DNA of 64,000 nucleotides from ZC4RG29 sp964521255 (GTDB taxonomy: Bacteria; Bacteroidota; Bacteroidia; Cytophagales; Cyclobacteriaceae), in contig CAZFRM010000013.1 in assembly GCA_964521255.1 (NCBI GenBank), positions 1 through 64,000 on the forward strand, written 5' to 3'. Below the pieces are notes generated by a model. That model worked only from the letters and a program-made list of their open reading frames with translations, had not been told where the DNA came from and did not search any database. Shown here in pieces: positions 8,488 to 17,271 of the stretch. Each line of letters starts with the position of its first letter. The first letter of the stretch is position 1. The translations under genes and the position numbers were made by a program.

Positions 8488-9063
8488 TTATTTTGAGGGT
8501 GTAACGGTTAAGTCAAAATTTACGGTGACGTCAGGTCCTACCTTAATGGTGCCCATCATTGCTGTGGGAGGATCCATTTTAAAGTCTTCCATATTTAATT
8601 TTTGTTTGCCTGTGAATTGAACTTCGCCACCCGCCAGAACTTTTGCGTCAACATCCATTGTAACACTTTTTGTCGCACCGGCCATTGTGAGTGTACCGAC
8701 AGCCTTCAGGGTACCACCACTGTCAGTAATTTCAGTGAGCTTATAAATTATTGTTGGATTTTTATCGGATTTAAAGGCCTCATAGGTCTTATTATCCATG
8801 GTTTTACCTTTCGTGCTCTTAATGGATTTAACAGGAATGCTAATCGTTACATCCTTTACTTCTTTAACTTTATTTTCTTCTACGTAAACAATTCCTTTCC
8901 ATTCCAATTTTGTTGCATCTGAAGTCCAGTCGTGTAAAGAGGAAGTTCCATCAATAGTCATTTTATGCGATTTAAGCGAATACGGTTTCTGCCCATATGC
9001 AGCTGCTATTGTCAGAAAGAAGAGTAGTGGTAACCACGAGCGTTTTTTTATTAAAAGTTTCAT
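8488..9063 (-). CDS. YceI-family periplasmic protein
   Basis: 191 residues: signal peptide ending at AYGQ (about residue 25), then a complete YceI domain. Diagnostic pieces are HKMTIDGTSSLHDWTSDATK, the PVKSIKSTKGKTMDNKTYEA loop and MEDFKMDPPTAMMGTIKVGP near the C terminus. The fold binds amphiphilic isoprenoid-like ligands. It is the first gene of the YceI-porin-YceI operon; the next start is only five bases beyond its stop. The long A+T-rich leader (9064-9198) probably holds the promoter. Confidence 0.88.
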   Translation of the reverse strand: MKLLIKKRSWLPLLFFLTIAAAYGQKPYSLKSHKMTIDGTSSLHDWTSDATKLEWKGIVYVEENKVKEVKDVTISIPVKSIKSTKGKTMDNKTYEAFKSDKNPTIIYKLTEITDSGGTLKAVGTLTMAGATKSVTMDVDAKVLAGGEVQFTGKQKLNMEDFKMDPPTAMMGTIKVGPDVTVNFDLTVTPSK

Positions 9064-9198
9064 ATAAAATAGGGTAAGTTTTAAATTGGTACTGTGAATT
9101 TACGAAAGCTGAGTCGTTAACGATCAGAACTTTAATTCATCTTATTACTTTTATTAACAAAATTAAGAGCGATTAGGATAACTCCTGATATTAAATTT

Positions 9199-10593
9199 TT
9201 ACAATTCGATGCTCTCGCCAATCTTTGGCAACGTTGCATTGATTTTAAATTGCTTTTTCAAACAATCCGCAAGGGCTTTACGGGGACCGTCTTCACCGTG
9301 CGTAATAACTACTCTTGGTTTTGCCGGCGCCAGAAATGAAAACCATTTTAATAAATCGGTTTGTCCGCTATGTGCGCTGAAACCATTCAGGGTATGCACT
9401 TTTGCGCGTACTACTTTTTCTTCTCCGAATATTGAAATCTTTTGAGCTTTCTCTACTAATCGTCTGCCGATTGAGCCATAAGACTGATAGCCAACAATCA
9501 GCACATGGGTTTTGGGATTTTCAAGATTGTGTGCAAGGTGATGGAGAATTCTTCCCCCGTTGCACATACCCGCTCCGGCTAAAATCATACAGGGTCCGTT
9601 AATTGAATTCAATGCTTTAGACGAATCTGCAGACGGGCTTGGTATAAAATACTTTTCGTTCAGGGGAAACACACCTCTCCGCTTGAGTTCCTGAAACTCT
9701 TCATCAAGCAAGTCCTGGTGATCACGATACACCATGAATGCCTTGAGTGCCATGGGGCTGTCAAGGTAAACAGGAAAGGGGGGCACCTTGTTGGCGTGAA
9801 ACATGTCGGCCAGATGATAAATGATTTGTTGGGCGCGTCCGATGGCAAAAGTGGGAACCAACATTTTTCCACCGTTTGCATAGGCTTCGGTTATAATGCT
9901 TTCGAATTGTTGCAGGGTCTCATCGTACGATTTATGATCACGATCGCCATAAGTCGATTCCAAAAAAACAAGGTCCGCTTTTGTAAAATGATCAAAGGGC
10001 TTCAACAACGGAAGAGTGGTTGGGCCCAGATCGCCAGAGAAAACAACGATTTTGGTTTTTCCATTTTCTTTAACCGTAAGCTCGATACTTCCGGAACCCA
10101 GCATGTGCCCTGCACCAATCCACCTTGCCGTTATACCTTCTGCAACTTGAACGATGGTGTCAAACGTTACAGGCCGTACTAATTCCTTCATGTATTCAAC
10201 ATGCTCGGTATTGTACAACGGCTCAAAAACAGGCATTCCCTTTTTCCAATGTCTCCGGTTTTGCCGCATAGCATCCGCCACTTGTAGTCGTGCGGAATCT
10301 TCTAAAATAAGTTGAGCCAGTTGCAGGGTTTCCCGTGTACTGTAAATGGGACCGTTATATCCGTATTTGATTAGTAAGGGGACGCGCCCGGTATGATCAA
10401 GGTGGCCATGTGTTAGCAACACCGCATTAATCTTGTCAGGAGTTGCTCCCTGAGGCAACTTATTTTTTGCTTCTGATGCTTTTCCTCCCTGAAACATTCC
10501 GGCATCGATAAGTACTGCGGCTTTATCGGTTTGGACGAGATAAGCTGATCCGGTTACTTCTCCACCGGCAGCGCCGAAGATTTTTATTTTCAT
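9199..10593 (-). CDS. Metallo-beta-lactamase/beta-CASP hydrolase (RNA-processing type)
   Basis: 464 residues, full length for the group. The zinc motif THGHLDHTG places His62, His64, Asp66 and His67; His163 (GAGHMLGSG) and Asp188 (FSGDLG) complete the site. A beta-CASP cap follows (about 210-370, with ESTYGDRDH and GRAQQIIYHLADM), and the C-terminal RNA-specificity part holds FSAHSGQTDLLKW and VITHGEDGP. Family members are endo/exoribonucleases related to RNase J and CPSF-73. It is cytoplasmic, with no signal peptide. It follows the LOG-family gene by 26 bases, so the two are likely cotranscribed. Confidence 0.88.
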   Translation of the reverse strand: MKIKIFGAAGGEVTGSAYLVQTDKAAVLIDAGMFQGGKASEAKNKLPQGATPDKINAVLLTHGHLDHTGRVPLLIKYGYNGPIYSTRETLQLAQLILEDSARLQVADAMRQNRRHWKKGMPVFEPLYNTEHVEYMKELVRPVTFDTIVQVAEGITARWIGAGHMLGSGSIELTVKENGKTKIVVFSGDLGPTTLPLLKPFDHFTKADLVFLESTYGDRDHKSYDETLQQFESIITEAYANGGKMLVPTFAIGRAQQIIYHLADMFHANKVPPFPVYLDSPMALKAFMVYRDHQDLLDEEFQELKRRGVFPLNEKYFIPSPSADSSKALNSINGPCMILAGAGMCNGGRILHHLAHNLENPKTHVLIVGYQSYGSIGRRLVEKAQKISIFGEEKVVRAKVHTLNGFSAHSGQTDLLKWFSFLAPAKPRVVITHGEDGPRKALADCLKKQFKINATLPKIGESIEL

Positions 10594-10619
10594 TGGATCG
10601 TTTAAGTATTAAGGTTGGA

Positions 10620-11453
10620 TTATTTCTTTTTTGGTTTAGGCGATTCCTTGATGGGCTTCAATTGAGATGAAAAACTTTTAGGTAAACTTTTCAAAACCAT
10701 TTCCACAGCTTCCTCGGGTGTCTCAACGATTCGTGAAAAACCGATTTCTTGGGGAGTAAAAACCCCTTGCGACGCCATGTAGGAAATAAAATCGCGAAGT
10801 CCACTCCAGAATTCTCCACCAACAAGGATTAACGGGAACGGACCGATCTTGTGGCATTGGATGAGTGTGGCAGCTTCAAATAACTCGTCCAGTGTTCCCA
10901 ACCCTCCAGGCATTACAATATAAGCGCAGGAGTATTTTACAAGCATAACCTTTCTTACAAAGAAGTAATTGAATTCAAAACTCTCATTAACGTATGGGTT
11001 AGGCTGTTGTTCATGAGGAAGAATGATATTCAAACCGTATGTAGGACCACCGGCTTCATGCGCTCCGCGATTGGCGGCCTCCATTGCGCCGGGACCTCCA
11101 CCGGTTAGCACGGTAAAACCTGCTTTTGAAAATACATGTCCGGCCTGTCGCGATAATTCATAGTAAGGTTCTCCGGGTTTAAATCGTGCTGAGCCAAATA
11201 CCGTAACAGCCGGTCCCAACTTTCCCAGTTTTTTAAAACCCATTTCAAATTCTTTGGTGATACGGGCAAGACGCTCTTTTTCTTTTTCTGCTGTTCTTCG
11301 CTGTGTTAAGAAATCATGTTCAGCCAGCGTGGACTTGTATTTTGCTTCCGGAAGCTCATAGTCTAACTGTGCTTTTTTCCAATGAAGCTGCCAGGCCTTT
11401 TCCCATTGTTGTGGTGTAAGTCTTTTTGGCGATTTGATGTTCTTTTTTTTCAT
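10620..11453 (-). CDS. LOG-family (TIGR00730-type) Rossmann-fold protein
   Basis: 277 residues. A Lys-rich N-terminal extension (1-75) precedes the Rossmann core with TVLTGGGPGAMEAANRGA (about 114-131) and the signature PGGLGTLDE (182-190). Members with this signature cleave nucleoside monophosphates to the free base and ribose 5-phosphate (cytokinin-activating LOG, PpnN-like). Glu and Arg of the signature are intact, so activity is expected. It leads a two-gene unit with the beta-CASP hydrolase; nucleotide salvage linked to RNA breakdown is an attractive but unproven reading. Confidence 0.85.
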   Translation of the reverse strand: MKKKNIKSPKRLTPQQWEKAWQLHWKKAQLDYELPEAKYKSTLAEHDFLTQRRTAEKEKERLARITKEFEMGFKKLGKLGPAVTVFGSARFKPGEPYYELSRQAGHVFSKAGFTVLTGGGPGAMEAANRGAHEAGGPTYGLNIILPHEQQPNPYVNESFEFNYFFVRKVMLVKYSCAYIVMPGGLGTLDELFEAATLIQCHKIGPFPLILVGGEFWSGLRDFISYMASQGVFTPQEIGFSRIVETPEEAVEMVLKSLPKSFSSQLKPIKESPKPKKK

Positions 11454-11760
11454 TGTCTGTAGTAGTGGAGTAATTTGTATATAGACATTGTGTCACCAAC
11501 AATTTGATACTGCCCAAAGATATTCAATTCGGTAAAAAAACAGTTTATTGTTATTTGTTGTTTAGCCTGTTACACAATAATTATCGAAAATATTGATGCC
11601 GGAACATGCCTGTATTTAAATAAAGGATTTGCTTCAGTTCAAACCCCTGGAAAATTTTGATTTGGCTGACAAGCCGTTCCGGAATGATTAAATAGGACAG
11701 CGTGTTGTAATAATATTCGCTAGATTGCAGATGAATCGTCGCACCAACGTATTGCTTTTT

Positions 11761-12912
11761 ATGAAAAATTATCTTCTCTCATATTTCGTAATCGTAATGA
11801 GTTTTTTCAGCCTGCCTGCTTTTTCGCAAACCGCGGGTGATAGCACACTACTCGGCTTGCCTGGAGACAACCTTGATCTTTATGCCGTTCTGGATCTTTT
11901 TCAAAAGTCAAAGACCATTGAAGAATTCGAAAAATCATTAAATCTTGAAAAAACAGGAATAAATAACCTGGATTTAGATGTTGATGAAAAAGTTGATTTC
12001 ATAAAGGTTGTGACGAAGAAAGATGGTGATGACTTTACGTTTATACTTCAGGTTGCCGTGAGTAAGACGGAAACACAAGATGTTGCCGTTATCTTAGTAT
12101 CAAAAGACAAAGACAAAAAAGTCACGATGCAGATTGTAGGCGACCCGGATTTGTATGGCAAAGATTATATTGTCGAATTGAATGAGACTGTAACACCTGC
12201 TGTTACGGCAAATCCCGGATACACCGGCCCCGACACCGTTAAAATTGTTAGTACTCCTGCAGCAACTACCACGGTAGTGGTCGAGTCAACCCCTATTGTG
12301 CAGTATGTTTACTCTCCTGCGTATGTTCCCTATGTTCCGCCTTATTATTATGGGTACTATCCGCCCTATTTTGCACCCTTTGCAGTGATGGCCGTTGGCA
12401 TCTATATTGGCCATCATTCATATTACCACCATCATGGGTATGGGTATGGTCATGGTAATACAGTCATAATTAACAATCGTAATAACTATAACAATTACAA
12501 TAATAATTCAAGAAACCGGTCTAATACGGTAAACCATAATAAAGCGAATGGCAGCTACAACCGGGGGGGAAATGCGGCATCAACCCGACCATCGACAGGA
12601 GCATCTACAAGACCATCGACAGGAGCATCTACAAGACCATCAACGGGAGCATCTACAAGACCAGCGACCCGGGAAGGAACATCACCTTCTACACGGCAGT
12701 CAGACGTAGGCCCCAGGCGGACAGACACTCAATCGCGTCAGTCAAGTAGCTATAATACTCAACAATCCAGACAACGTTCAAGCGGAGCATCCAACTACAG
12801 TGGTGGCGGTTCCAGGGGAAGCGGAGGTTTTAGCGGCGGTGGAGGCTATAGCGGCGGTTCCAGAGGTGGCGGCGGTTTTAGTGGTGGAGGAAGAGGCGGC
12901 GGAAGGCGATAA
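11761..12912 (+). CDS. Secreted Ser/Thr/Gly-rich protein with ASTRPSTG repeats
   Basis: About 383 residues from the ATG at 11761, which begins directly before a signal peptide ending at AFSQ; in-frame starts at 11725 and 11731 would add an unlikely charged leader. After it come a folded N-terminal domain of about 130 residues (LDVDEKVDFIKVVTKKDGDD), a Val/Thr-rich strand, a Tyr/Pro/His-rich hydrophobic segment (PYVPPYYYGYYPPYFAPFAV then HHSYYHHHGYGYGHGN), an Asn-rich stretch, the tandem repeat ASTRPSTG, and a Gly/Ser/Arg tail ending GGGRGGGRR. This recalls Bacteroidota surface proteins of unknown function; the tail resembles that of the neighbouring pseudogene at 6244-6557. Confidence 0.65.
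   Translation: MKNYLLSYFVIVMSFFSLPAFSQTAGDSTLLGLPGDNLDLYAVLDLFQKSKTIEEFEKSLNLEKTGINNLDLDVDEKVDFIKVVTKKDGDDFTFILQVAVSKTETQDVAVILVSKDKDKKVTMQIVGDPDLYGKDYIVELNETVTPAVTANPGYTGPDTVKIVSTPAATTTVVVESTPIVQYVYSPAYVPYVPPYYYGYYPPYFAPFAVMAVGIYIGHHSYYHHHGYGYGHGNTVIINNRNNYNNYNNNSRNRSNTVNHNKANGSYNRGGNAASTRPSTGASTRPSTGASTRPSTGASTRPATREGTSPSTRQSDVGPRRTDTQSRQSSSYNTQQSRQRSSGASNYSGGGSRGSGGFSGGGGYSGGSRGGGGFSGGGRGGGRR
12577..12668 (+). repeat. 24-bp coding tandem repeat, nearly four copies
   Basis: Units start at 12577, 12601, 12625 and 12649 (last one partial and diverged). Each encodes ASTRPSTG. Third-position differences between units show some age. Copy number may vary between strains. Confidence 0.85.
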
Positions 12913-13061
12913 TAGATTGTTTTTATTTTGAAACTTTACACTGGACCTGAAAGTTTTTTTGATCGGGAGTGAAACTTAAACGAGCCGGAGAGACATAACA
13001 TTTCAGCGTGTCGAAAAATCAAATAAGCAAACGACAAAGTCCGTCTGAAAATATGCATGTC

Positions 13062-13553
13062 TTATTCAAGTGGCAGATCAGAGGTGCTCATTTCCCTGAC
13101 GCTTACATAGGTTCCATTTCTTTTTTCAAATAAGACCATATAATTTCCTGTATTAATGGCAACATTGGCAGAGTCAGCTAATTTGAAATAGCCAGTTTCA
13201 ACAACCTGGTTCCCATCATTGGATACAAAAACTTCTTTGGTTACAAATGAAATAGTATTGCCTTCAGAAGAGGCTTCAATGCCCTCTTGTAAATAGGCTA
13301 TAATTTTCTCCTTGCCTACAAAAGGCTCTTTGTTTTGCGCAAAGACGATTGCATCATCAGCATAATACCCTATGTTTTTCAATTCCTTTGAATTATAAAC
13401 TGCGGCATATTCATCTTCCTTGGCTTGAATTTCTTTTTTGATCTGTTCTTTATCAATCACGGGAGCAGCCAATTCTTCTTTCTTCGTATTGCAGGCTACC
13501 ATTAAAAATACAACACATGATAATAATGCCGCCTGGATTAGTTTGTTCTTCAT
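13062..13553 (-). CDS. SnoaL/DUF4440-like lipoprotein
   Basis: 163 residues with a lipobox Cys at residue 21 (MVACNTKK). The mature part has the NTF2/SnoaL-like pattern: a helix (KEEIQAKEDEYAAVYNSKEL), then YYADDAIVFAQNKEPFVGKE, the usual A-D-D-A/G-x-V turn plus G-K-x-x-I, then strands ending GNYMVLFEKRNGTYVSVREM. This fold is used in ketosteroid isomerases and many small envelope proteins, so the function is open. Single gene, convergent with the Gly-rich gene upstream. Confidence 0.7.
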   Translation of the reverse strand: MKNKLIQAALLSCVVFLMVACNTKKEELAAPVIDKEQIKKEIQAKEDEYAAVYNSKELKNIGYYADDAIVFAQNKEPFVGKEKIIAYLQEGIEASSEGNTISFVTKEVFVSNDGNQVVETGYFKLADSANVAINTGNYMVLFEKRNGTYVSVREMSTSDLPLE

Positions 13554-13736
13554 GATTTAAGTGTTTCTTGATCTTTCACTGGTTTAAATTCAAAAGTAAC
13601 AGGAATAAAATTGAATAGCAGTTGGTTTATATTATTTCTTTACCGGCTGAGAAAAGAAGAACTACCGCCAGCCTTCGGTTTTACGTTCGTACAACACGAT
13701 AAAGTAACCCCAGCCTGGCAATGTGGACAGAACCTT

Positions 13737-14306
13737 TCAAGTATTGGATTCCTTTACAACACTTTCAGCATATAGCCATCCGAATTTCCGGAGTTGTAAG
13801 TAATTCATTTTACCGGTTATTCCCAAACGTTCCACCAGGTCATTGAGGGCTTTGGAGAAAACATCATACGTGTTGATTTTTTCAGGATCAAGAGGAAGTT
13901 TATTTTCAGTGATGTATCGCCGGTAAAAATCGATGTGTTGTTCGCTATACACCGGGAAGACTTCAGGCTTATGAAAATTGCAATAGACCGAAGCGAAGTG
14001 AAGCAGGTTGAATGATTGTCCTTTAGCGTTAATATGTGCGATGTCTTCTACAACGGTAAGGTCATTCTTTTTAATCCTTTCATCAATATTCAAGTTGAGG
14101 ATATGAGCAATCACGTCGTCCATAATGGCGTTGTGCCTGACGTCTGAATCGTTAATGGCGCTGAGCTTGGTTTGGATATCCTCAGCGTTTGTATTAAGTG
14201 GGATCTTCTGAAACAATTCCATATTTCTCAGGTCATTCACAAAATACATTTCCTGGTTGGCGAAAATGTCAAGATATTTTTTCAGAGAGGCGTCGAACTT
14301 GCTCAT
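13737..14306 (-). CDS. Cytoplasmic protein of unknown function
   Basis: 189 residues from the ATG at 14306. An in-frame ATG at 14372 lies inside a perfect palindrome and would add a leader-like extension, so the later start is chosen. The middle has LLHFASVYCNFHKPEVFPVY then SEQHIDFYRRY, a phrase that resembles small proteins in which a helix bundle is followed by F-H-x-P-x-x-F-P-(I/V)-Y. No catalytic motif was recognised. It is divergent from glgX with 120 bases between starts, so the two may share regulation. Confidence 0.5.
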   Translation of the reverse strand: MSKFDASLKKYLDIFANQEMYFVNDLRNMELFQKIPLNTNAEDIQTKLSAINDSDVRHNAIMDDVIAHILNLNIDERIKKNDLTVVEDIAHINAKGQSFNLLHFASVYCNFHKPEVFPVYSEQHIDFYRRYITENKLPLDPEKINTYDVFSKALNDLVERLGITGKMNYLQLRKFGWLYAESVVKESNT

Positions 14307-14360
14307 GATAGTGTTTTTTTTTACGTTCTGCAGATCAATATAGTTCAAAGTAGTTTTATC

Positions 14361-14384
14361 AAAAAATGACATTCGTCATTTTTT
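14361..14384. promoter_or_regulatory. Perfect 10-bp palindrome in the glgX divergent region
   Basis: AAAAAATGAC (14361-14370), four bases, then GTCATTTTTT (14375-14384): fully symmetric. It lies 42 bases upstream of the glgX start and 54 bases upstream of the opposing start at 14306. Either a bidirectional hairpin or an operator for a dimeric regulator of both genes; nothing in the sequence identifies the protein. Confidence 0.6.
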
Positions 14385-14426
14385 AATAGTAAGAAAGAGA
14401 GTTAGGTTGCCATAGTTTATTTAATT

Positions 14427-16496
14427 ATGAAAGCCAAAGGGAATTCACCCCTCATCGGTCAGAGTTTTCCGATAGGGCCAACCTTAAAAGCGGATGGCGT
14501 TAATTTTTGTTTGTTTTCAAAAAATGCAAAGCAGGTCGAACTTCTGTTCTTTGATACTGCCGAAGACATTGCTCCGCAACAAATTGTCTCGTTAAATCCT
14601 GCTATTAACAGAACATATCATTACTGGCATGTATTCGTTCCATCGGTAAAAGCGGGACAGCTTTATGGTTACCGGGTTATGGGACCAGATGAGCTGTCCA
14701 ATGGACATTGTTTTGATTCCGAAAAAATTCTCCTGGATCCCTATGCCAAAGCAGTGGCAATTCCCAAAAATTTTAGTCGTGCATCTTTTACAAAACCAGG
14801 TAAGGCAGTTGTACCTTCTTTAAAGAGTGTGGTATGCGATTTATCAGGCTATGACTGGAATGAAGATCAACACCCCAGGCATTCATTTGCACAAACTGTT
14901 ATTTATGAAATGCATGTACGTGGGTTCACAAAAAATCCAAATTCAGGTGTTGAAAAAGAAAAGCGAGGCACGTATTGCGGACTGATTGAGAAAATACCCT
15001 ACCTGGTGGAGTTAGGGATCACAGCTGTTGAACTCCTTCCCGTATTTCAATTTGATCCGCAAGATTGTCCCGATGGCTTGGTAAACTACTGGGGGTACAG
15101 CCCCATCTCTTTTTTCGCGCCCCACCAGGGGTACAGTACGCGTGCCGATCCTGCAGGTGTTCTTAATGATTTTCGCGACATGGTGAAGGCGCTCCATCGG
15201 GCAGGAATAGAGGTAATTCTCGATGTGGTCTTTAATCATACGGCTGAAGGAAATCATTTGGGGCCCACCTATTGCTTTAAGGGGATAGATAATAGCATAT
15301 ACTATACGTTAGAAATGGACAAATCACAGTATGTCAATTATACCGGCACGGGCAACACGTTAAATGCCAATCATCCTATTGTGCGCAGAATGATTATTGA
15401 CAGCCTGCACTTTTGGGTTAAAGAAATGCACGTGGATGGATTTCGTTTTGACCTGGCCTCTATTTTAACACGTGATAATAAGGGAAGGCCCATCGAAAAT
15501 CCTCCGGTATTGTGGGACATTGAATCCGATCCGGTGTTGGCGGGAACTAAACTTATCGCAGAAGCCTGGGATATCGGATTGTACCAGGTAGGAAGTTTTA
15601 TAGGCGACAGTTGGAAAGAATGGAATGGAAAATTCAGGGACGATGTAAGAAGTTTTGTGCGTGGAGACAACGGTGCTGTATCGCGGTTTGCCATGCGAAC
15701 GATGGGAAGTCCTGATTTATATAGTCATGAAAACCGTGAGCCTGAACAAAGCATCAACTTTATAACCTGTCATGATGGTTTTACTTTAAACGATCTGGTG
15801 TCGTACAATACAAAACACAATGAAGCGAATGGTGAAGAAAACCGGGACGGAAGCAATGATAATCTAAGTTGGAATTGTGGCATAGAAGGTCCCTCAGACG
15901 ATCCGTTAGTTGAGTCAATCCGGATCAGGCAAATCAAGAATTTCCTGGCCATTACAATGTTGTCGATAGGGGCGCCAATGATACTGATGGGTGATGAAGT
16001 AAGAAGAACGCAACAAGGTAACAACAATGCTTATTGCCAGGATAATGAGCTTTCATGGTTTGATTGGAGTTTGACCCAAAAAAACAGCTCCCTTTTTCGA
16101 TTTATAAAATTGCTTTTGGAATTCCGGCTCCAAAGAGATTCAGCTCAGGCGGAGTATAGTATGAACCTTAAACAGATGTTGGAAAGAGCTACCATGACCT
16201 GGCATGGCGTGGCTATAAACAAGCCGGATTGGTCTGATCACTCGCATAGTATTGCGTTAACAATACGTTCATTTAGCGGTAAAATCAATATACATTATAT
16301 GATCAATTCCTATAATGCGCCTCTTAACTTTGCGCTCCCGAAATTAAATACAGAATCTCATAACTGGAAACGCTGGATTGATACCTCGTTGGAATCACCA
16401 GACGATATTTGTAGCTTGGAAAATGCTTTAGAAATTCCCGGCGTAACGTACACGGTTAGTGCTTATTCGTTTGTTGCGCTCATTTCTCAAAATTAA
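14427..16496 (+). CDS. glgX: Glycogen debranching enzyme (isoamylase type, GH13)
   Basis: 689 residues, the usual length. An N-terminal CBM48 domain (about 10-105, PTLKADGVNFCLFSKNAKQV) is followed by the GH13 barrel with the four conserved regions: DVVFNHTAEG (266-275), GFRFDLAS (339-345, nucleophile Asp342), IAEAWD (377-382, acid/base Glu379) and TCHDGFT (448-453, Asp450). A C-terminal beta domain closes it. The enzyme cleaves alpha-1,6 branches of glycogen or limit dextrins in the cytoplasm. No other glycogen gene is adjacent, so it works with enzymes elsewhere. Confidence 0.92.
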   Translation: MKAKGNSPLIGQSFPIGPTLKADGVNFCLFSKNAKQVELLFFDTAEDIAPQQIVSLNPAINRTYHYWHVFVPSVKAGQLYGYRVMGPDELSNGHCFDSEKILLDPYAKAVAIPKNFSRASFTKPGKAVVPSLKSVVCDLSGYDWNEDQHPRHSFAQTVIYEMHVRGFTKNPNSGVEKEKRGTYCGLIEKIPYLVELGITAVELLPVFQFDPQDCPDGLVNYWGYSPISFFAPHQGYSTRADPAGVLNDFRDMVKALHRAGIEVILDVVFNHTAEGNHLGPTYCFKGIDNSIYYTLEMDKSQYVNYTGTGNTLNANHPIVRRMIIDSLHFWVKEMHVDGFRFDLASILTRDNKGRPIENPPVLWDIESDPVLAGTKLIAEAWDIGLYQVGSFIGDSWKEWNGKFRDDVRSFVRGDNGAVSRFAMRTMGSPDLYSHENREPEQSINFITCHDGFTLNDLVSYNTKHNEANGEENRDGSNDNLSWNCGIEGPSDDPLVESIRIRQIKNFLAITMLSIGAPMILMGDEVRRTQQGNNNAYCQDNELSWFDWSLTQKNSSLFRFIKLLLEFRLQRDSAQAEYSMNLKQMLERATMTWHGVAINKPDWSDHSHSIALTIRSFSGKINIHYMINSYNAPLNFALPKLNTESHNWKRWIDTSLESPDDICSLENALEIPGVTYTVSAYSFVALISQN

Positions 16497-16613
16497 ACTG
16501 CCTTGCATTTGATAAGAAACCCATTGGTTAATGAAGATATGATCAAATTCATTTAATACGAAAACCGAAAAGGGTACTTGGTTGTTAGATTATTGCCAAG
16601 CCTGAAAGATCCC

Positions 16614-16977
16614 ATGGAAAATTTACTTACTATCATAGCTTTTTTAACTACAGGAGTGTCCTTGGTCATGGGGTCGACCAGTTCTTTCACTGGATTAAAG
16701 AACAGGAATGGGATAGAATTAATTTTCGGCTTTAAGAGATTTAACCCTTTGGCGTTCTTTCTAATTCCTCTCATGGTATTTATTTGGTTGATTATGTTCC
16801 TTATGCATCGCAGACACTTGATAGCTTTTAAAACAAATAATGAATTTGATTCAGGAGGGCTTTCAAAACTTTGGATTCTACACCGATGCTATCAGTAAAA
16901 AGTGGGCAGATGTTCAGTTATTTGAGATGAAAAATTTAGATAATGACAATTTGTTGCGTCTATGGAATCAAATTTAA
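16614..16977 (+). pseudogene. Small membrane protein gene, apparently frameshifted
   Basis: From the ATG at 16614 one frame encodes two hydrophobic segments (LLTIIAFLTTGVSLVMG and FFLIPLMVFIWLIMFLMH) and runs to about 16856. There a GGAGGG run precedes a sharp loss of protein character, while the adjoining frame becomes convincing (FGFYTDAISKKWADVQLFEM then DNDNLLRLWNQI, stop at 16975-16977). Joining both frames gives about 120 residues. This is a frameshift mutation, a sequencing error in the G run, or two overlapping small ORFs; the first is preferred. Family unknown. Confidence 0.4.
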
Positions 16978-17271
16978 TAAATCATTAGGGTGATAAACAT
17001 CAGGTTATCAATTGATAAGAATCAGAATGAGGGGAATTAACCGTGGTTAAATTTATTTTGCTTAATAAAAATTGGTCATGAAAAATTATAGGAAATTGAT
17101 AACTTTAACCCTAGCTACACTGTTAAAAAATTTCTTTCCCAGTGTTCGTGGTTTCACAATTGTGAATAGAGATTATACCAGGAGACACTTAACCATCCTA
17201 CACATCGAACAACTGACATCCACATTCAAGCCATTGGACTAAATTTAATATATGCTTAAAAATCTACTGCG
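16978..17271 (+). other. Leader region of the Dcu carrier gene
   Basis: 294 bases. A 54-codon ATG frame (17078-17242, starting MKNYRKLITLTLATLLKNFF) has a signal-like start but no recognisable domain and poor protein character after residue 25, so it is not called a gene. The promoter of the downstream operon probably lies here. Confidence 0.35.

Noticed and set aside
17078..17242. 54-codon ORF with a signal-like start upstream of the Dcu gene
   Set aside because: No domain, low protein character beyond residue 25, lies in a promoter region.
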